Assembly (NCBI RefSeq): GCF_040807025.1
Contig: NC_090952.1
Span: 23,247,068-23,311,067, forward strand
Direction: 5' to 3'
Length of the DNA stretch: 64,000 nucleotides
Origin: Struthio camelus
Taxonomy: Eukaryota > Chordata > Aves > Struthioniformes > Struthionidae
The notes beneath the pieces were generated by a model. That model ran no database searches, was not told the origin of the DNA, and saw only the letters and a program-made list of their open reading frames with translations. Each line of letters begins with the position of its first letter. The stretch's first letter is position 1. Below, piece by piece: positions 25,561-60,300 of this stretch. The position numbers and the translations under genes were made by a program.

Positions 25561-28500
25561 CCTCCTCGGGGCTGGAGCACTGCCTCGGAGCAGGGCTGGC
25601 ACCCTTGTAGGAGGACAGCCGGTGGAATTTCCTACAAAAGGCCAACTAAGATAGACCAAATCCTTCTGTATATATGCCTGTCTAAATATTGGACAACAAA
25701 TTCAAGGCTTAGCTACCCTGGAGTCCTGAACCTCACAGAGCCTCCCACAGTCATTATGGGATCTGGTAGCCCCCAGGCCAGGCTCTAAGCACCCATCACG
25801 GACTGTAATGGTGCTTTTCCTCAGTCCAGCCAAGATGGCCTATGTAAGGGCTTCATGTCCCAAAGTAATGTGCTCCAGAGCCCATGACAGGCTTCAATTC
25901 TGCTGTCCTGGCTTCAGCAACTCCTGTCTCAGCCCCACCCCTGATATCTCACCTCCAAAGCAGCCAACCCACCAAGGCCTTACATTGTTATCAGGCTGGG
26001 AGCCTTCATGGATGTTGGGATCACCATGGCGTCTTGCTGCTTTCCCTTCAGCCAAATTGCAACAGGGCAGAAGTCAAGGCCCTGGGGACCAGACCGTTGC
26101 TGATGCTGCCACACTTGCCTAGAGCCCACTGCTCCCACCAGCAAGGGGCAAGGCTGCTTCTGGCATTAACGTGGCTGAAGGTACCAGGTGAGTTATAAAC
26201 GCCTCCGTATTAAGTGACACCCACCGCACTCACGGCTCAGCAGAGGAAGAGGAAATCAGCGGGCGCAGGTGGTGCTCGTGCGGGGCAGCTCCGGCCAGTG
26301 TTGCTATGCTCGCACTGGACACAGAGGATACACAAATATTCCCGCTGCCTCTGCGTTCTCTCACTGGCTTGGCAGATTTCATTGCAATCGTCAGCAAGAA
26401 CACCGTTTCTTCATTTCCCCACTCCTTGCCTCGCCTTCCAATTATTCGCCAATCACAGACACATATGGCCAAGATATTTTTTGTAGTTTAATATTATAAA
26501 AACGTAGTTGGGCCCACAAGTACCTGAAAGGTACTTCTACCTCCACCTCTCCTCTTATCTTGCCAAGATGTTTCCTGCAGAACGCACTGCACGTCTGGCA
26601 GCCAGCATGGTTTTGGGGCTGTGACGGGCAGAAGCCAAGCAGAGAGAAAAGTCCTCTTGCAACAGAGCAAACAGCCATCATGAGCACAAATTGCATGCAG
26701 ATGACAGTCTTCCCCCAAAGCCCATGAGAGTCTCAGGCTGATGCAGCTCCTCAGGTGCAGGGAGCGGGCTCACTTGGGCCCGTTATGGGCTGCTGATTTC
26801 AGGACCTTCACCTTGTTGCAGCTGAGGTAGGACAGGAGGAGGCGCTTAGGAGCATATTGAAAGGACCAAGTAAGAACAGATGGGACTCGTTACTGCTGAT
26901 GAGCAGTGAAATTTCACTTCTTCCTCATGCATGTGACCCTGGGGAGATCTTGCTTTGCAGTGTATGTGTCCTGCAGAAGCAGCACTCAACCCCTGGTGCT
27001 GTTTACAGCTCAAAGCCTGCAGATGGGGGGAAAGCTTAGGGCAGGGAGCCTGGGGAGAGAGGCAGCACCATGCAGGAAGGTGGCCGTGCAGATGTGGAGC
27101 TGGGGGGGGGGGTCTGAGACAGCTCTGACCCTTGTCAGCAGCACCGGTGAGGGCTGCATCTCCCACGTCCCACCTCCGAGGGGCTAAAACTGGCCTCACA
27201 ACCAGCTCGTCAGCAGCAGCCACACGCTCCTGCTTCTAAAAGCCTAACAGAAGAATTACCAATGAGGGGAGCAGCTGGCTTTAAAGGGAAAGGCAAGGTG
27301 CAGAGTAGAGACCCAGTGTCGGAGCACAAGGTCACCTCCAGACACCCAGGTGCTGCTGCCTACCCCAGGTTCCCCGCTGAGAGAGCTGGGTCCAGCCGGC
27401 TGCTTACCGGCCTTTCCAATATTGCCATCTAGAGGACCCACCAAGGACCAGGGATGCTGCAGGCGCCGATGAGGTAGGAAAGGAGATTCAAAAGCTTGCC
27501 TTCTCCCTTGGCCTCGCGTAAAGGCTTTGCAAAGCCGAGCAGACGCGACCGTCTCGTTTTAGTTACGTGCCCGAGTACAGCCAAGGTCCTGGGCCGGACG
27601 GCGCGCGCATCGGGGTTAGCCGCGTTTGTCCTGGTTGTCAGGATTTTGAGGTGTGAGAGCTACCTGGGGAAGCAGTGTTATTTCATGGTGGGGGGGGAGT
27701 GCATCTCCTGTCCCGCTCCTGGGACTCCCAGCAGCACGGGCCGCCCGCGTGGCGCCAGGCGGGCGCTTCTCGCTCGCCGACTCGCCCGGCTTTCGCCGGC
27801 CGCCGTCGGTGCTCCGGCAGAGCCCGGGGGAGCGCGCCGGCCTCGGGCAGGAGCCGCGGCGCCTTCAGGAAGCCGGGCAGATGTCCCCATTGCCGGCTGC
27901 GGCCTTTGGACGCCGAAGGGACCAAAAAAAGGAGGAAAAAATAAAAGGTGTGAATTTCCCGGTGCCAAACCATTACGAAAGCCCTGCTTTTTAAAAAAAA
28001 AAAAAAAAAGAGTCACCGCCTAGCTGCTACGTGCAAGAGCTTTCTGCGCATCTCCATCGTGCTCTTCGGCCCACAGGGGCGAAGGGCGAGCGGCAGGTTT
28101 TCCCTTTCCTGTACGTGGCTGTGCACTCGCCGCAGGCGAGCAGGGGAAGGGCGCTGCCCGGGCCGCCCCGCTCTGCCCGGGGGCACCCCGGCACCCCCTC
28201 TGTCTTGTCCCCTCTTACCAAGGGCCGTGAAACACACCCCAGCTAAGGAGGTTAAAACGTCGCGTCTCGGCTACGGATTTATTCCCGCGCGAATTAATGA
28301 AACGGCACAAACGATTCCGGGGGGGGGGAAAAGGAAACTTTTATAGGCCCATGATCCTTCTTTCACAGTACAACGCCACAGTCGAGGATTCAGCCAGTGC
28401 AAACAGAAGGTCCAACAGTGGTCGTCATCGGCTAGCACGGATCAGCTGCACAAACACCACAGCTACAGCGTTACTGCCATTCCCGCACGAGCTGACAACA

Positions 28501-28740
28501 CCAGTACAAACCGTAACTCTGCCTGCGATGCTTTTTCGTGTGCAAAAACCAGGGAAATGCAATTTACAGAAGAAGGGCACCTTCTCTAAAGCTTCAGGTG
28601 AGCTATGAACCGCCTGCTCGGGGCGGCCGAGCCCCTTTGGCAGAAGGGGCCGGGGAGGTGACTCCCCGAGGGGCAGAGCGCCCGGGGCCTCGCCGGCGGC
28701 CAGGGAAAGAAAACGATCGGCTGAGGATTAATCTGAGGCA

Positions 28741-31404
28741 TTTATTAAATCACTCCTCAATTTCAGCTTGGCTTATTCAGCTTGGATTTATTCATTTATC
28801 AGGACTGTTCAAAACAGTCCTGGTTATGTCGGGTACGAAACATAACAATTCACCGGTGATCCATAAAATCATCATTTGCTAACTTTTTTTTTTTTTTTTT
28901 TTTTAAATGTGTGAATTTGAACTGTCACTGGCATCAAAAGCTGAGGCTTACAGTAACACGTTGGTAAGCTTAAACACAGTGGATAAATTATTAGGGACAG
29001 AGAAGAATGCATTACTAATAGTTTAATTTTTAAAGAGGAGTTTAAAACTGACCCAGCTCTCGGTACAATCACACGAGCGACGACACCTGGACTTACAACT
29101 GGTGAGCCTTGGAGAGGTTTCAGGCAGCACAAAACACAACGGCCTCGAGGCCCGTTGCAGCAGCGGGAGGCTCTGCAGTCGGCGGGGCGCCGGGCGCCGG
29201 CAGCGGGAGCAGCAGCCCGCAGGCGCCTTGCTCCGCGCGCCCGGCTGTACCAGCGGGAATTTTCGTAAATTGAATTCATAGTCAAGACTATACAGGAAAA
29301 AAAACAAGAGGTAGTTATCTATCATACCTCTTCAAAACCGCAAAACTGAAAAATAAAAGCAATGTAGAAGTGAGGCAAGTAAACCTAAAGTCAACATGTA
29401 CCAACTTTTTTTTTTTTTCTTTTTCTTTTTTAAACACATTAAGTTACAGACATCATATAAAACGCACACTTTATGGAAATCCTGCATAGCAGGAAACAGA
29501 GAGGCTAGCGCTAATCCAACAGCTACGTTAACAGCTAGAACTGCCATTTATCGGTGCAAGGAAGAGTCTAAGCCTGAACACAAACAGAGCGTACCCCCTT
29601 CGCCAGGAGTCCCACGGCAGCAGCCACGCAGTTTGTTCAGAAGGAAAAAGAAAACACTTTCTTGGGGATAAACTGCCAAAATAATTAGTTTCACTTCAGT
29701 AAATTTAAGGCAATGTTACTTAGACCTGAGAAAATGAAAAAAAAAAAAAAAAGTTTAAATTTAGCTTCCCAATTGTATAGATACACGTGCAAAATTTCAG
29801 TATTTCGTGTCTCGTCCCGCTCTCAGGTAGCGCTGGGGACGAGCCGGAGGGAAGCTGCTCCGATCCCGAGGGATGCCGCGTTTGCTCTGTGGGGAGCCGG
29901 GAGCGCTCGGCCTCAGCTCGCTCCTCTTACGCGCGGTCTCCTTTTAACCCAGAGCTTGCAGCGCTCCCGTAACCCTGACAAAGTTTTGTATAGCAAAACG
30001 GCAGCTAAAACAGGCAACGAAATTGCGTACAGCAAAGGTCTGTCCTTTCCCCCTCTCGGGGGGAGGGAAGACGTCAGGGCTAACAATTTCACTGCGCCTT
30101 TAGCCGTTTCCGTAACTGCAGAGCAAATCCTGTAACACCAGTGCGAAACTGCAAATTATTCTGTGCTCTTCCTTGGGAAAACAGCAAAAACAAACAAACA
30201 AAAAACCCCAAAACACATCAACTCGCAAACGTTTCTCAGTAAACAGTAAGGGACGTGAGAGAGAGCAGGATTACGGACACGCGGCATGCGAATAACGCTA
30301 AGGAGTTATTAAACAAAGTGCAACGACTCGGACTATACAGGGGGGACGGGCAGCCAACTCTCCCCTTCGGTACCACCTCGCTGCTAAACCCTTCTGGAGG
30401 AGCCTGGAGGAACGGGGTCAACGCGGAGCCCTAGCGCTGGCGCTGCAGGTCGGCCCGGCGCGGGCTGCCTGGGCTCGGCCCGGCGCCGTCAGCCCCTTCC
30501 CTGACTTAAGCGGAAGGGATTCACTCGCGCCGAGACGTGGCCGCTTCCCAAACGTGAAATTTCGTTGCCGATTCGGGATTTGATTGCTGCTTCCAGAGAG
30601 CTGCTTGAGTGACAACCCAGAGACAGACTCAACCCTAAAAATCTGTGCACAGCCTGCGTAGCTCACGCGGCATCGCCTCTTTCTGCTAAGCACGAGCACA
30701 AACAGAGCCTCCTGCCCGCCCCTTTCTTTGGGCTCCGATCCAAACAGCCGGACACCCAGAATCGTTGCAAAGAGCTTTGGCCGACGTCTGTCATTAGCTT
30801 GCTAAAGCAGTGCCGTGGCCAGGGCAGACAGGTCACTTAAAATAAGAAACTCTCCTTCCCTGCGCCCTCACATCCCTCCGCAGGGATGAGGATCCCCGCT
30901 CAGGCTCCCGCGAAGCAGCGAAGGTTATTGCTGGCCACTGCCCAGCGAGACAGTGCGTAGGCAGACGTTTCACTGACATTTTGATGTGATTATCCAAAGA
31001 TCAGAGACAAAACTCCCCACCTGAATAGAAAGCAATTTACTTTGTTCGCCACCACTTCCCTACCCCGCTCTCCCAGGTGCGGAGGAGGAACAGGGAGTCA
31101 GCTCCTTTACTGACCCAGCTGCAACCTAAACCCTTCAGTGAATCGCACTTTAGAAGAAGCTCACTGTGTGCAACAGATTCTTACGCTAAAACAGTTCCAC
31201 CCTACGCAGTGCAGTCAACACAGTTTTGAACTTAAATTTGCAGCTTGTTCTTTACAAGTGCTTGGCAGAGAATATTTATATTCTTCTGACACCATATAAA
31301 TAATATTTATACAGCTTAGACATTTTGAGACATGCATTAGACTTTAGGTAGTACATATTTCTTGATCATATATGCAAATATTACTGTCAATCAACCGAGC
31401 AACC
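28741..31404 (-). other. SLC9A6: SLC9A6 probable 3'UTR, boundary uncertain
   Basis: The AT-rich stretch just after the stop (31200-31404) looks like 3'UTR. No canonical AATAAA in minus orientation was noticed close by. The first clear ones are TTTATT on the plus strand at 28787-28792 and 28741-28746, which would give a 2.6 kb 3'UTR. CpG-rich pieces at 29140-29250 and 29830-30560 lie inside and weaken the call. Real termination could be earlier through a variant signal. Confidence 0.35.
28884..28904. repeat. T21 homopolymer
   Basis: Uninterrupted 21 thymines on the plus strand, in the presumed SLC9A6 3' flank or 3'UTR. Confidence 0.9.
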
Positions 31405-51292
<19,888 letters not shown>

Positions 51293-51370
51293 CGCCGCGG
51301 CCCGGCCCCGGCCCCGGCGCCACCAGGAAGCGGCGCTGGGCGCAGCGCGCAGGCGCCGCCGCCGCCCGCA

Positions 51371-51400
51371 CGGCACGGCACGGCACGGCACGGCACGGCA
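51371..51400. repeat. (CGGCA)6 pentanucleotide repeat in the SLC9A6 5' flank
   Basis: Six perfect CGGCA units directly followed by CGGCG, about 80-110 bp upstream of the SLC9A6 ATG. Likely 5'UTR or core promoter. On the transcript strand it reads (TGCCG)6. Confidence 0.95.
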
Positions 51401-51418
51401 CGGCGGGGCGGGACAGCG

Positions 51419-51440
51419 GCGGGGCGGGGCGGGGCGGGGG
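51419..51440. promoter_or_regulatory. SLC9A6: Tandem GGGGC GC boxes upstream of SLC9A6
   Basis: Overlapping GGGGCGGGGC units of Sp1/KLF type, beside the pentanucleotide repeat and typical of a TATA-less housekeeping promoter. Confidence 0.6.
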
Positions 51441-51443
51441 GGA

Positions 51444-51870
51444 GCAGGGTGCAAGGGAAAGGGAGCTGCAAACTCGCAACCTGCAGGGGTGCAAAGAAGG
51501 GGGTTCGCCAGCTGGCAAGGGAAAGGCAGATTGCACGGGCCGGCGGCGAGCTGGCAAGGGACAAAGAGGTTGGAAGCGGGGGGGGAAGGGGGGGGTGCAA
51601 GCTGGCAAAGGGGAGGGGGGAAAAAAAAACCATGTTGCAAAGGTGTGCAGAAAGAGAGGTGCAAGGGGGAAACGGGTAAGGGTGTAAAGGAAAGGGAGTT
51701 GCAAGATAATAATGGAAAGGCACGGGGGTGCAAGAAGGGGGTTGCAAGCTTGGCGGTGGGGGGGGGAATAGGTTTCAAGGGGGCAAAAGGTAGTTTGCAG
51801 GATTGCCAGGCTGAAAAGGTGGCTGTTTGTTTAAAAAAGGGTGGCAAGACTGCAAGACAGAATAAGTTTT
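51444..51870. repeat. Degenerate purine-rich TGCAAG/GGCAAG repeat
   Basis: About 425 bp in which GCAAG, TGCAAA or TTGCAAG recurs every 15-35 bp between G- and A-rich spacers, for example GGGTGCAAGGGAAAGGGAG, GCTGGCAAGGGAAAGG, GGTTGCAAGCTTGG. Units are irregular, consistent with an old minisatellite. It keeps all plus-strand frames unusually open and accounts for a long apparent ORF. Confidence 0.7.
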
Positions 51871-52467
51871 ACGCAGGCCCTAGCTTTGCGAGAGCAGCCA
51901 GGTGAGCGGCTGGGGTTTTGCGTGCGAGGAGCATTGGAAGGGCACCCGTCAGGCTGCACCCGGAGCCCTGGAGGGAGAGGGTGCGCTGACAGCGTGGATG
52001 GTGCCTCACCACCAGCAGCCCCGAGGTGGGGTGAGGGCCTCGTCTCCGTTACCACTGCTGGAAACGGGCGGATTTGTGCAGCCTTTGGGGCAAAGATCCC
52101 AGTAAGCACTGCAGCGATCAGGTCAAAGGCGATTTGCAGAAAACGCCCTGAAATAATTGCTTTTGTGCCTTTGGGGCAGGGCAGCCGCAGGGAGGAGGGC
52201 AGCGTGGCCGCGCCGCAGCCCCGCCGTGTCCCAGCCTGGACGCGCTGCCGGGACCCCTCTTCCTTCCGGAGGTCTCTCGAGCTTCCAGGTTGAGCAGGTG
52301 GACGGTGCAATTCAAGCCAGAGCCCCAAACAGCTGCAGGCTCTGCTGGCAGGGAGGAGGAACCTCTGTCCCCCGGCGGGGGCAGCTCCGTCCCTCGGGCT
52401 TCACTCTAACCGCGGCCCGGGCGGCAGCCGCCTTTGTGAATGGGGCTTCCGTGGGAGAACGAGGGTC

Positions 52468-52530
52468 GGCGCCACGCCCCCTCCCGCCGGCGCCACGCCC
52501 CCTCCCGCCGGCGCCACGCCCCCTCCCGCC
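52468..52530. promoter_or_regulatory. MMGT1: Three perfect-core 21-bp repeats with CACGCCCC boxes, MMGT1 promoter
   Basis: Units at 52468-52488, 52489-52509 and 52510-52530, each GGCGCCACGCCCCCTCCCGCC. Each holds a CACGCCCCCTCCC box of KLF/Sp/Egr type. The array lies 125 bp upstream of the MMGT1 ATG, followed by another GC box (CCCCGCCCCGCC). Confidence 0.85.
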
Positions 52531-52654
52531 AGCGGGGGCGCGGCCTGGCCCCGCCCCGCCGTGACGCCATCAGCGGGCGCCGGGCGTCGCGGGCGCCCCT
52601 GGCGGCGGCGGCGGGCGGCGGCGGGCGCGGGGCGAGCGGCGCCCGGCGGGGACG

Positions 52655-55164
<2,510 letters not shown>

Positions 55165-55183
55165 GACTTTTACAGATTATAAT

Positions 55184-55189
55184 AATAAA
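55184..55189 (+). terminator. MMGT1: Proximal AATAAA just after the MMGT1 stop
   Basis: Exact hexamer inside AATAATAAACC, 20 nt after the stop codon. No strong G/T-rich element follows at once, so use is uncertain. Confidence 0.3.
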
Positions 55190-55286
55190 CCAGGACACTG
55201 AGATGTAATATTCAAGTTGGGGATGTAAACACTTTTTTTAATTTCTGGAGCAGTATTTATATCGATCTTCCAGACTTTATAAAGTA

Positions 55287-55311
55287 TATATATATATATA
55301 TATATATATAA
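55287..55311. repeat. (TA)n microsatellite in the MMGT1 3'UTR
   Basis: About twelve TA units (GTATATATA...TATAAAAAC), 125 bp after the stop codon. Confidence 0.9.
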
Positions 55312-57338
55312 AAACTAAGGACCTTCTTTGTACGCTGTTAACAAAAATGACTGAATTGTGAATTGGCAATGCAATGTAAATTATTCTACAATTATGCTGT
55401 GAAACACATCTTCAAATTTTCATATATTAAAAAAGTTGCAGCTGATTTCAGTTAAAACAAAAAGCAAGCTCGTTTCTACTGCATTTAGTATTCTTTGACA
55501 AGAAGGAATTTTTGAGTGCTATTTATTTTCTCCGTTTGCTTGCACTACAGTTTATGGAACTCCTTCAGAAATACTGTGTGCACTGCATCATTTAACAGCA
55601 GAAAAAAGGGGCAGCATCTCCTGTTCCTAGAACGTCTAGGAGACCTGCCTGGGGTGGGCATGGGAAGTCAAAAAGGTTGCTTTCTTTTTTTTTTATTTTT
55701 TTACAGTGCTGAAAAATAGTTGTGTGAAGGGTTTTTTTGGTTTTTTTTTTTCCTCAGTTTTCATTACCATGTTATTTTCTTGTTGCCCTCCTTTGTTTAA
55801 ATGTAAACTGTCTATGTTGCCCCGAGTTGCCAGGGATGCGGCTGTACATTTGGTGCCTGTGTGGGGGAAGGCAGCTCACCTCTGATCACATAAACAATCT
55901 ACAATGCTCAGCTTGTTTATCTACTGTATTTATGTTCTCTTTGGTTGTTTGTATGGGAACGTTCATCAGATGGCTGAATGGTGTTTTAGTACCTCAAAAT
56001 GGCACCAGATACTAGTTCCTGAGTCATCTTCTATGAGAAGTGCTTAAGTATCAATAAGAAATCTCCATTCTGTAAATGTTCCAGTGGTAGGTTCAGCAGC
56101 CGTATCTGTTTACTGGCGTTAGCGCAGTAAAGATAATCAACTAGTCATGGTACAATTGCCCCTTTTTCTGCCAACGGAGCCTATAAAAGTGATTTCTTCT
56201 TCCAGCTGAGCCCTTAGTTGATTTAAGATGACTGTCTTGATTATATGTATTAGGACAGATGTTAGGGTCCTTAACTGTTACCGACTTCTAAATTCTGATC
56301 TCCCCTTAGGTGGAGAGGGGCTGAAACAACGCTTTCTTTTCTTGTTTGTTTTTTTTTCCCCTTGGTCTGGCATTTCAGTCAGCGATGAAACAACTTTCTC
56401 CCGCTTACCTGACATAGCCAAGAGTCGGTAGTTTGAAAAACCAGTGGGGCCAAGTAGAGGTTTGCATAGTCTGAGGATGTCTCTCTGCCTCTGTGCAAAT
56501 TCAGCCTTTTGTCCCACAATCTGTTTTTTAAATTGTTGAGAACTTTCAAAGGCGAAAAGCTTAGCAAATATACTGTGTAAACTGAAGCCTCTGTTTCTAG
56601 CTCTGCCCATCCTATGGAGTGGGTCCCCCAGTGCTAGGGCCATAGCCATAGCTGCTGCTCTACAATCGCTCTTAAGCATCTGGGTTTGGTTAGAAAGGGT
56701 TACTCTGCCAGCTGAAAGCATTTGAGCTGCTGGATTACTTCCTAGAGTGTTCTGGCTCCCCTATAGCTGGTGTCGCAAATCAGCTCTCCAGATAGCTGCT
56801 GTCACCAAAAGCCTCTAAAATAGTAAGCGTCAGGTCAGCTCTCTGTTGCAGGCAGAGCTCTTTCCTTGGGGAAGAGGGCTGCTGTGGTGGCAGGCGCGCG
56901 GCATGGAGGAAATGGCTGAACACAGGCCAGATGACCTTGCTAGTCACAGAGGAAAAGCAGCAGACAGAATTGGCAGAGGGAGAGAGAAGCAAGAGAGAAA
57001 GTCAGTAACCACTGTACCAGACTGATACCGCAACTGTGGTTGGCGGTGAGCTGCTTGTAGAGGGTCTCTTGGAGCAGGGCTGCTCAGCCTTAGCGTCTAA
57101 GAAGCCCCGTTTGCGCTACTGTAAGGCTACGTGGACCTGCCCAAGGCAAAAGGTGCTGCTCCATGACAGCTGAAGTCTTTCTTGGAGAAAAACTGTTTCT
57201 CAGACAGAGTCATGCTAGGAGCACCCTGTTGGCTGTACCAGGTCGCTTTTCTTGTGACAAGCAGCCTTACTCTTCAGCAGCAATGGTTATATCATAAAGC
57301 TGTACAAATTATTTTTTCTTATTGATCTTGCAACGTCC

Positions 57339-57344
57339 AATAAA
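57339..57344 (+). terminator. MMGT1: Distal poly(A) signal of MMGT1
   Basis: Canonical AATAAA in CCAATAAAAATC, with a downstream G/T-rich element (GTTTGGGAGTGATTGTCTTTG) starting about 18 nt later. This is the best cleavage-site context in the plus-strand 3' region. Confidence 0.65.
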
Positions 57345-60300
57345 AATCAATATCCTTACAGCGTTTGGGAGTGATTGTCTTTGTTTCTGACCGTCCTCGA
57401 GCCTGCCACAGCAAATCCCTGACGACCACCTATTTAAAAATGACTGCCTAGTATTGACAAGAAGTGGGTCTTGTCTTAATTACAGCACATGTGAAAGTTG
57501 GTGCTTGGCCTGGTGTTCATTACTGTGAGGTAAGATCAGTAAAGGGAATCAAAGCAACATGCTGTAAGTAGCTAAATACAACATAGAGGAAGAAAAAGTT
57601 ACTGGCCTTTGAGATTCCTAGTCAAGGTATCTAGGGGGGGCTGGCTTAATTTCCATCTTCCCTTTAAGCATAGTTAAAGGCTTTTCTACCACATGCTAAT
57701 CCCCTGCCTACCCACAGAACACGCTCATGTGAGGTTTGGTATCGCAATGGTTGCTGGAGGAAACAGCCAGCCTGCTCGTGAGGACTTGAGCAAGATCGCT
57801 TGTCACTCGCGGTTCTGCTTTCCTACTGGGGGAGGCTGGAAAGGCAGCAAAGAACGAGAAGAGTTTGCTCAACTATAGCATTAATCATGATTGCACCACA
57901 GAGAAAGCAGCAGGCTCACCCTTCATCTGCTCACGGAGCTGCCTCGATTCCTCCGTCTGTATCCAGCACCGCGTGTGAGGGTGTAAAAAAACCAACAGTC
58001 AGTGTTTTCAAGAGGGAGCACCTTAGCCAGCTCCCCAAGATGCGCCGTGCTTACGTGCAGCGCACAGCCATCGGCTGCTGGCAGATGAGTTAGTTTCTCT
58101 TCTTCAAAAGCGAAACAGCAGCTGTGCCAACAGCTTAATGGATTGGGCCAAATAGGCAGTTCCCAAACTCACCCAGTGTGTACCTGCACCGCCATCAAGC
58201 CTTGAACCGAGTTGGCTAAGGGGCACAATGTTTCTACTGCATTACATATTTAAAAAAAAAAAAAAAAAAAGTGCTCACTTGCATTTGTTGCAGGAGGAGC
58301 CAGTTTAGGCTGCATTAATTTTGATGTTTTCTTCACCTCTCCTCAACAACCAGTGTTAGTTTAGTGGGGAATTCTCTTTGTACGTTTAAAGAGGAGGAGG
58401 CCAGGAGTAATTTAGCCCTTTTCTTCCCTGGGCAAGGGGCCTAGGACATGGTTTCCATCAGCAGTCATTCCCTCTTGCTGCCCGTTGCCTGTTGGAGGCT
58501 GCTGTGCCGGACACCTTCCCCCGGCTGGGAATACAACCGGCAGGAATCGCTGTTCCCAGGGAGAGGGCGACAGGGGCTGAACTGCAGCACCTCATCTGAA
58601 AATAACTGCTAATTACATACATTTGTTTCCAAGTCTGAGAGTTATAAGGGAGCCTTTTGCTTACCCTCCACATGTCTCCGGAGGCTGGGAGCGCTGGGGC
58701 TGTCGCTGCAGCACAACAAAACAAAACGGCAGCTGTGAGCGCAATTAGCGCTGCTTTTGGAGGGTAGGGCCTGGTGCGCCCCACGCTGCAGAGCCCTGGC
58801 TTGAAGCTCTCTAGCGAGAGTTGGTGGCTTACCACCCCTTCCCCAGGAGGTCTTGAGCACAAATACGGCTCCGTCCCTGGAGAAAGCAGGAAACGGCAGC
58901 TACTTTCTGGTCTAAAAGGATTAGTTTCCCTCTTTACCGCTCTCTTCCCATGCTTTGGGTTCCCTCGCTGCGCACCGCGCTGCAGCGGAGCTGCCCTCGG
59001 CCGCGTCTCCGCCACCCTCGGCGATGACAGGAGCCACGCGGACCCTCCAGCTGGAGCCAGCCCCCCCACCCCCCAGCGACACCCTTTCTGCCTCTTCTGG
59101 GGAGGCGGAGGCACCGGAACAGCAGCTTTTCAGCAGACGCTTTGGAAAGGCCGGGGCTCGCGCCGCAGCGCTCTGCGGGAATCCCGGCCGGAGCCGCCGG
59201 ACCCCTCCGGCCTCGCGGGCCAGGGGAGCTGCGGCTCCGTGCACGGTTTCCTGCCATCCCCAGCCAGTGCTTGTAAAGTCCTGGCAGGCAGCCTGCGCAG
59301 CGGGGAAGGGCAGAGAAAGGCTATTTTGAATGTTAAACAAGCAGAAAACTTTGGTACCAGCTTTCCAGGGCCGGAACTAGCAGTGAAGGCAAAACTCTCC
59401 TGGCTGGTTTGGCCTCGAGGGTCACCTTGAAGCCTTAAGCACCTAGGGGAGAACCAGGGTGGAAATAAATTCTGGATTCAAGCAGGTAGAAACCTTTTAA
59501 TCAGTCCCATGTTGTTCTCGGCGATACAATGTCATTTCAAAATGCTTTGGACTGCAACAAAAGCTACATCCTTAAAATGGCAGCTAATTAATTTTCCTGT
59601 CCTGCTAACTTAATCTTTTTTCCAGCCAAGAAAGGCAAATGGGAGTTTGCGAGGCGGCGGCAGCCGGGAGCCTGGCAGCGCGAGCAGGGGCGTCTGGCAG
59701 GAACACGAGCTCCAGGGCTCCTTGGCAGCGGCCCAGGCATTGCAGTGTCACAGTTTATCAGACCATTTTAAAAGGCAGGGGGGAAAAAAGGGTAAATTTG
59801 GAATATCAAACTGACGACTTGTCCTATGCTAGTGGTCCGGGGGGGGGGGGGGGGGAGGACCCAAAGTCCCCTCCTCCCTACCAAATACACAGCTATTTAC
59901 CCCTTATTCATAGCTCCAGCATCACCCTCCTGCCAGACCGAGCCCTGCGCCAGCAGCTCCCTCCTGTCCGTCCCTTCCTGGTGCTGCCTGAGCGCTCGCC
60001 CAGTTTCCCAGGGACTGGCCGAAGGCACACTGCGGTGCAGGAGGCTTTCTGACTTCCAACTGAAAAGCAAGGAATACAAGAAAGAAAAGGGAGAAAAAGA
60101 AAAGAGGTGTTTCTGCTGTATTTCTGAGAGAACAGATTTTCTGGGCCAGCCATACCAAGGCCCGTGTTTTCCCAGCCAGCCCCAGGCCGCACCAGCATCC
60201 TCCGGCCACCGAGAGGTCTCCGCTGCAGGGGAACGAGGAAGAGCGCCTGGCGCACGCAGTAAACGCCGAAGCAGTGATTTACACCCTTGTCTGGGATGCA

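Larger units (their letters stand above)
17460..28700. other. Intergenic, no coding exon recognised (between the 17 kb island and SLC9A6)
   Basis: AT-balanced sequence with CpG islets at about 22050-22310, 23280-23750 and 27570-28220. The 23.3 kb islet contains CTTATAAATATTTAC at 23614-23628, TATA-like on both strands. Other content is given under the GATA cluster, CArG box, 15-bp repeat, CA repeat and polypurine tract. Confidence 0.6.
51293..52654. promoter_or_regulatory. Head-to-head promoter region of SLC9A6 and MMGT1
   Basis: The two ATGs diverge across 1362 bp. The SLC9A6 side (51300-51440) and the MMGT1 side (about 52180-52654) are CpG- and GC-box-rich with no obvious TATA. The middle (about 51444-51870) is a purine-rich repeat. 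The arrangement suggests two adjacent CpG-island promoters rather than one shared start site. Transcription starts cannot be placed from sequence alone. Confidence 0.75.
55165..57365 (+). other. MMGT1: MMGT1 3'UTR (long form)
   Basis: AT-rich, with no further coding exon seen. A proximal AATAAA at 55184-55189 lies only 20 nt after the stop and could give a very short 3'UTR. The distal AATAAA at 57339-57344 is followed by GT-rich sequence and fits a 2.2 kb 3'UTR. A (TA)n tract near 55287-55311 and T-rich runs at 55684-55753 lie inside. Confidence 0.65.
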
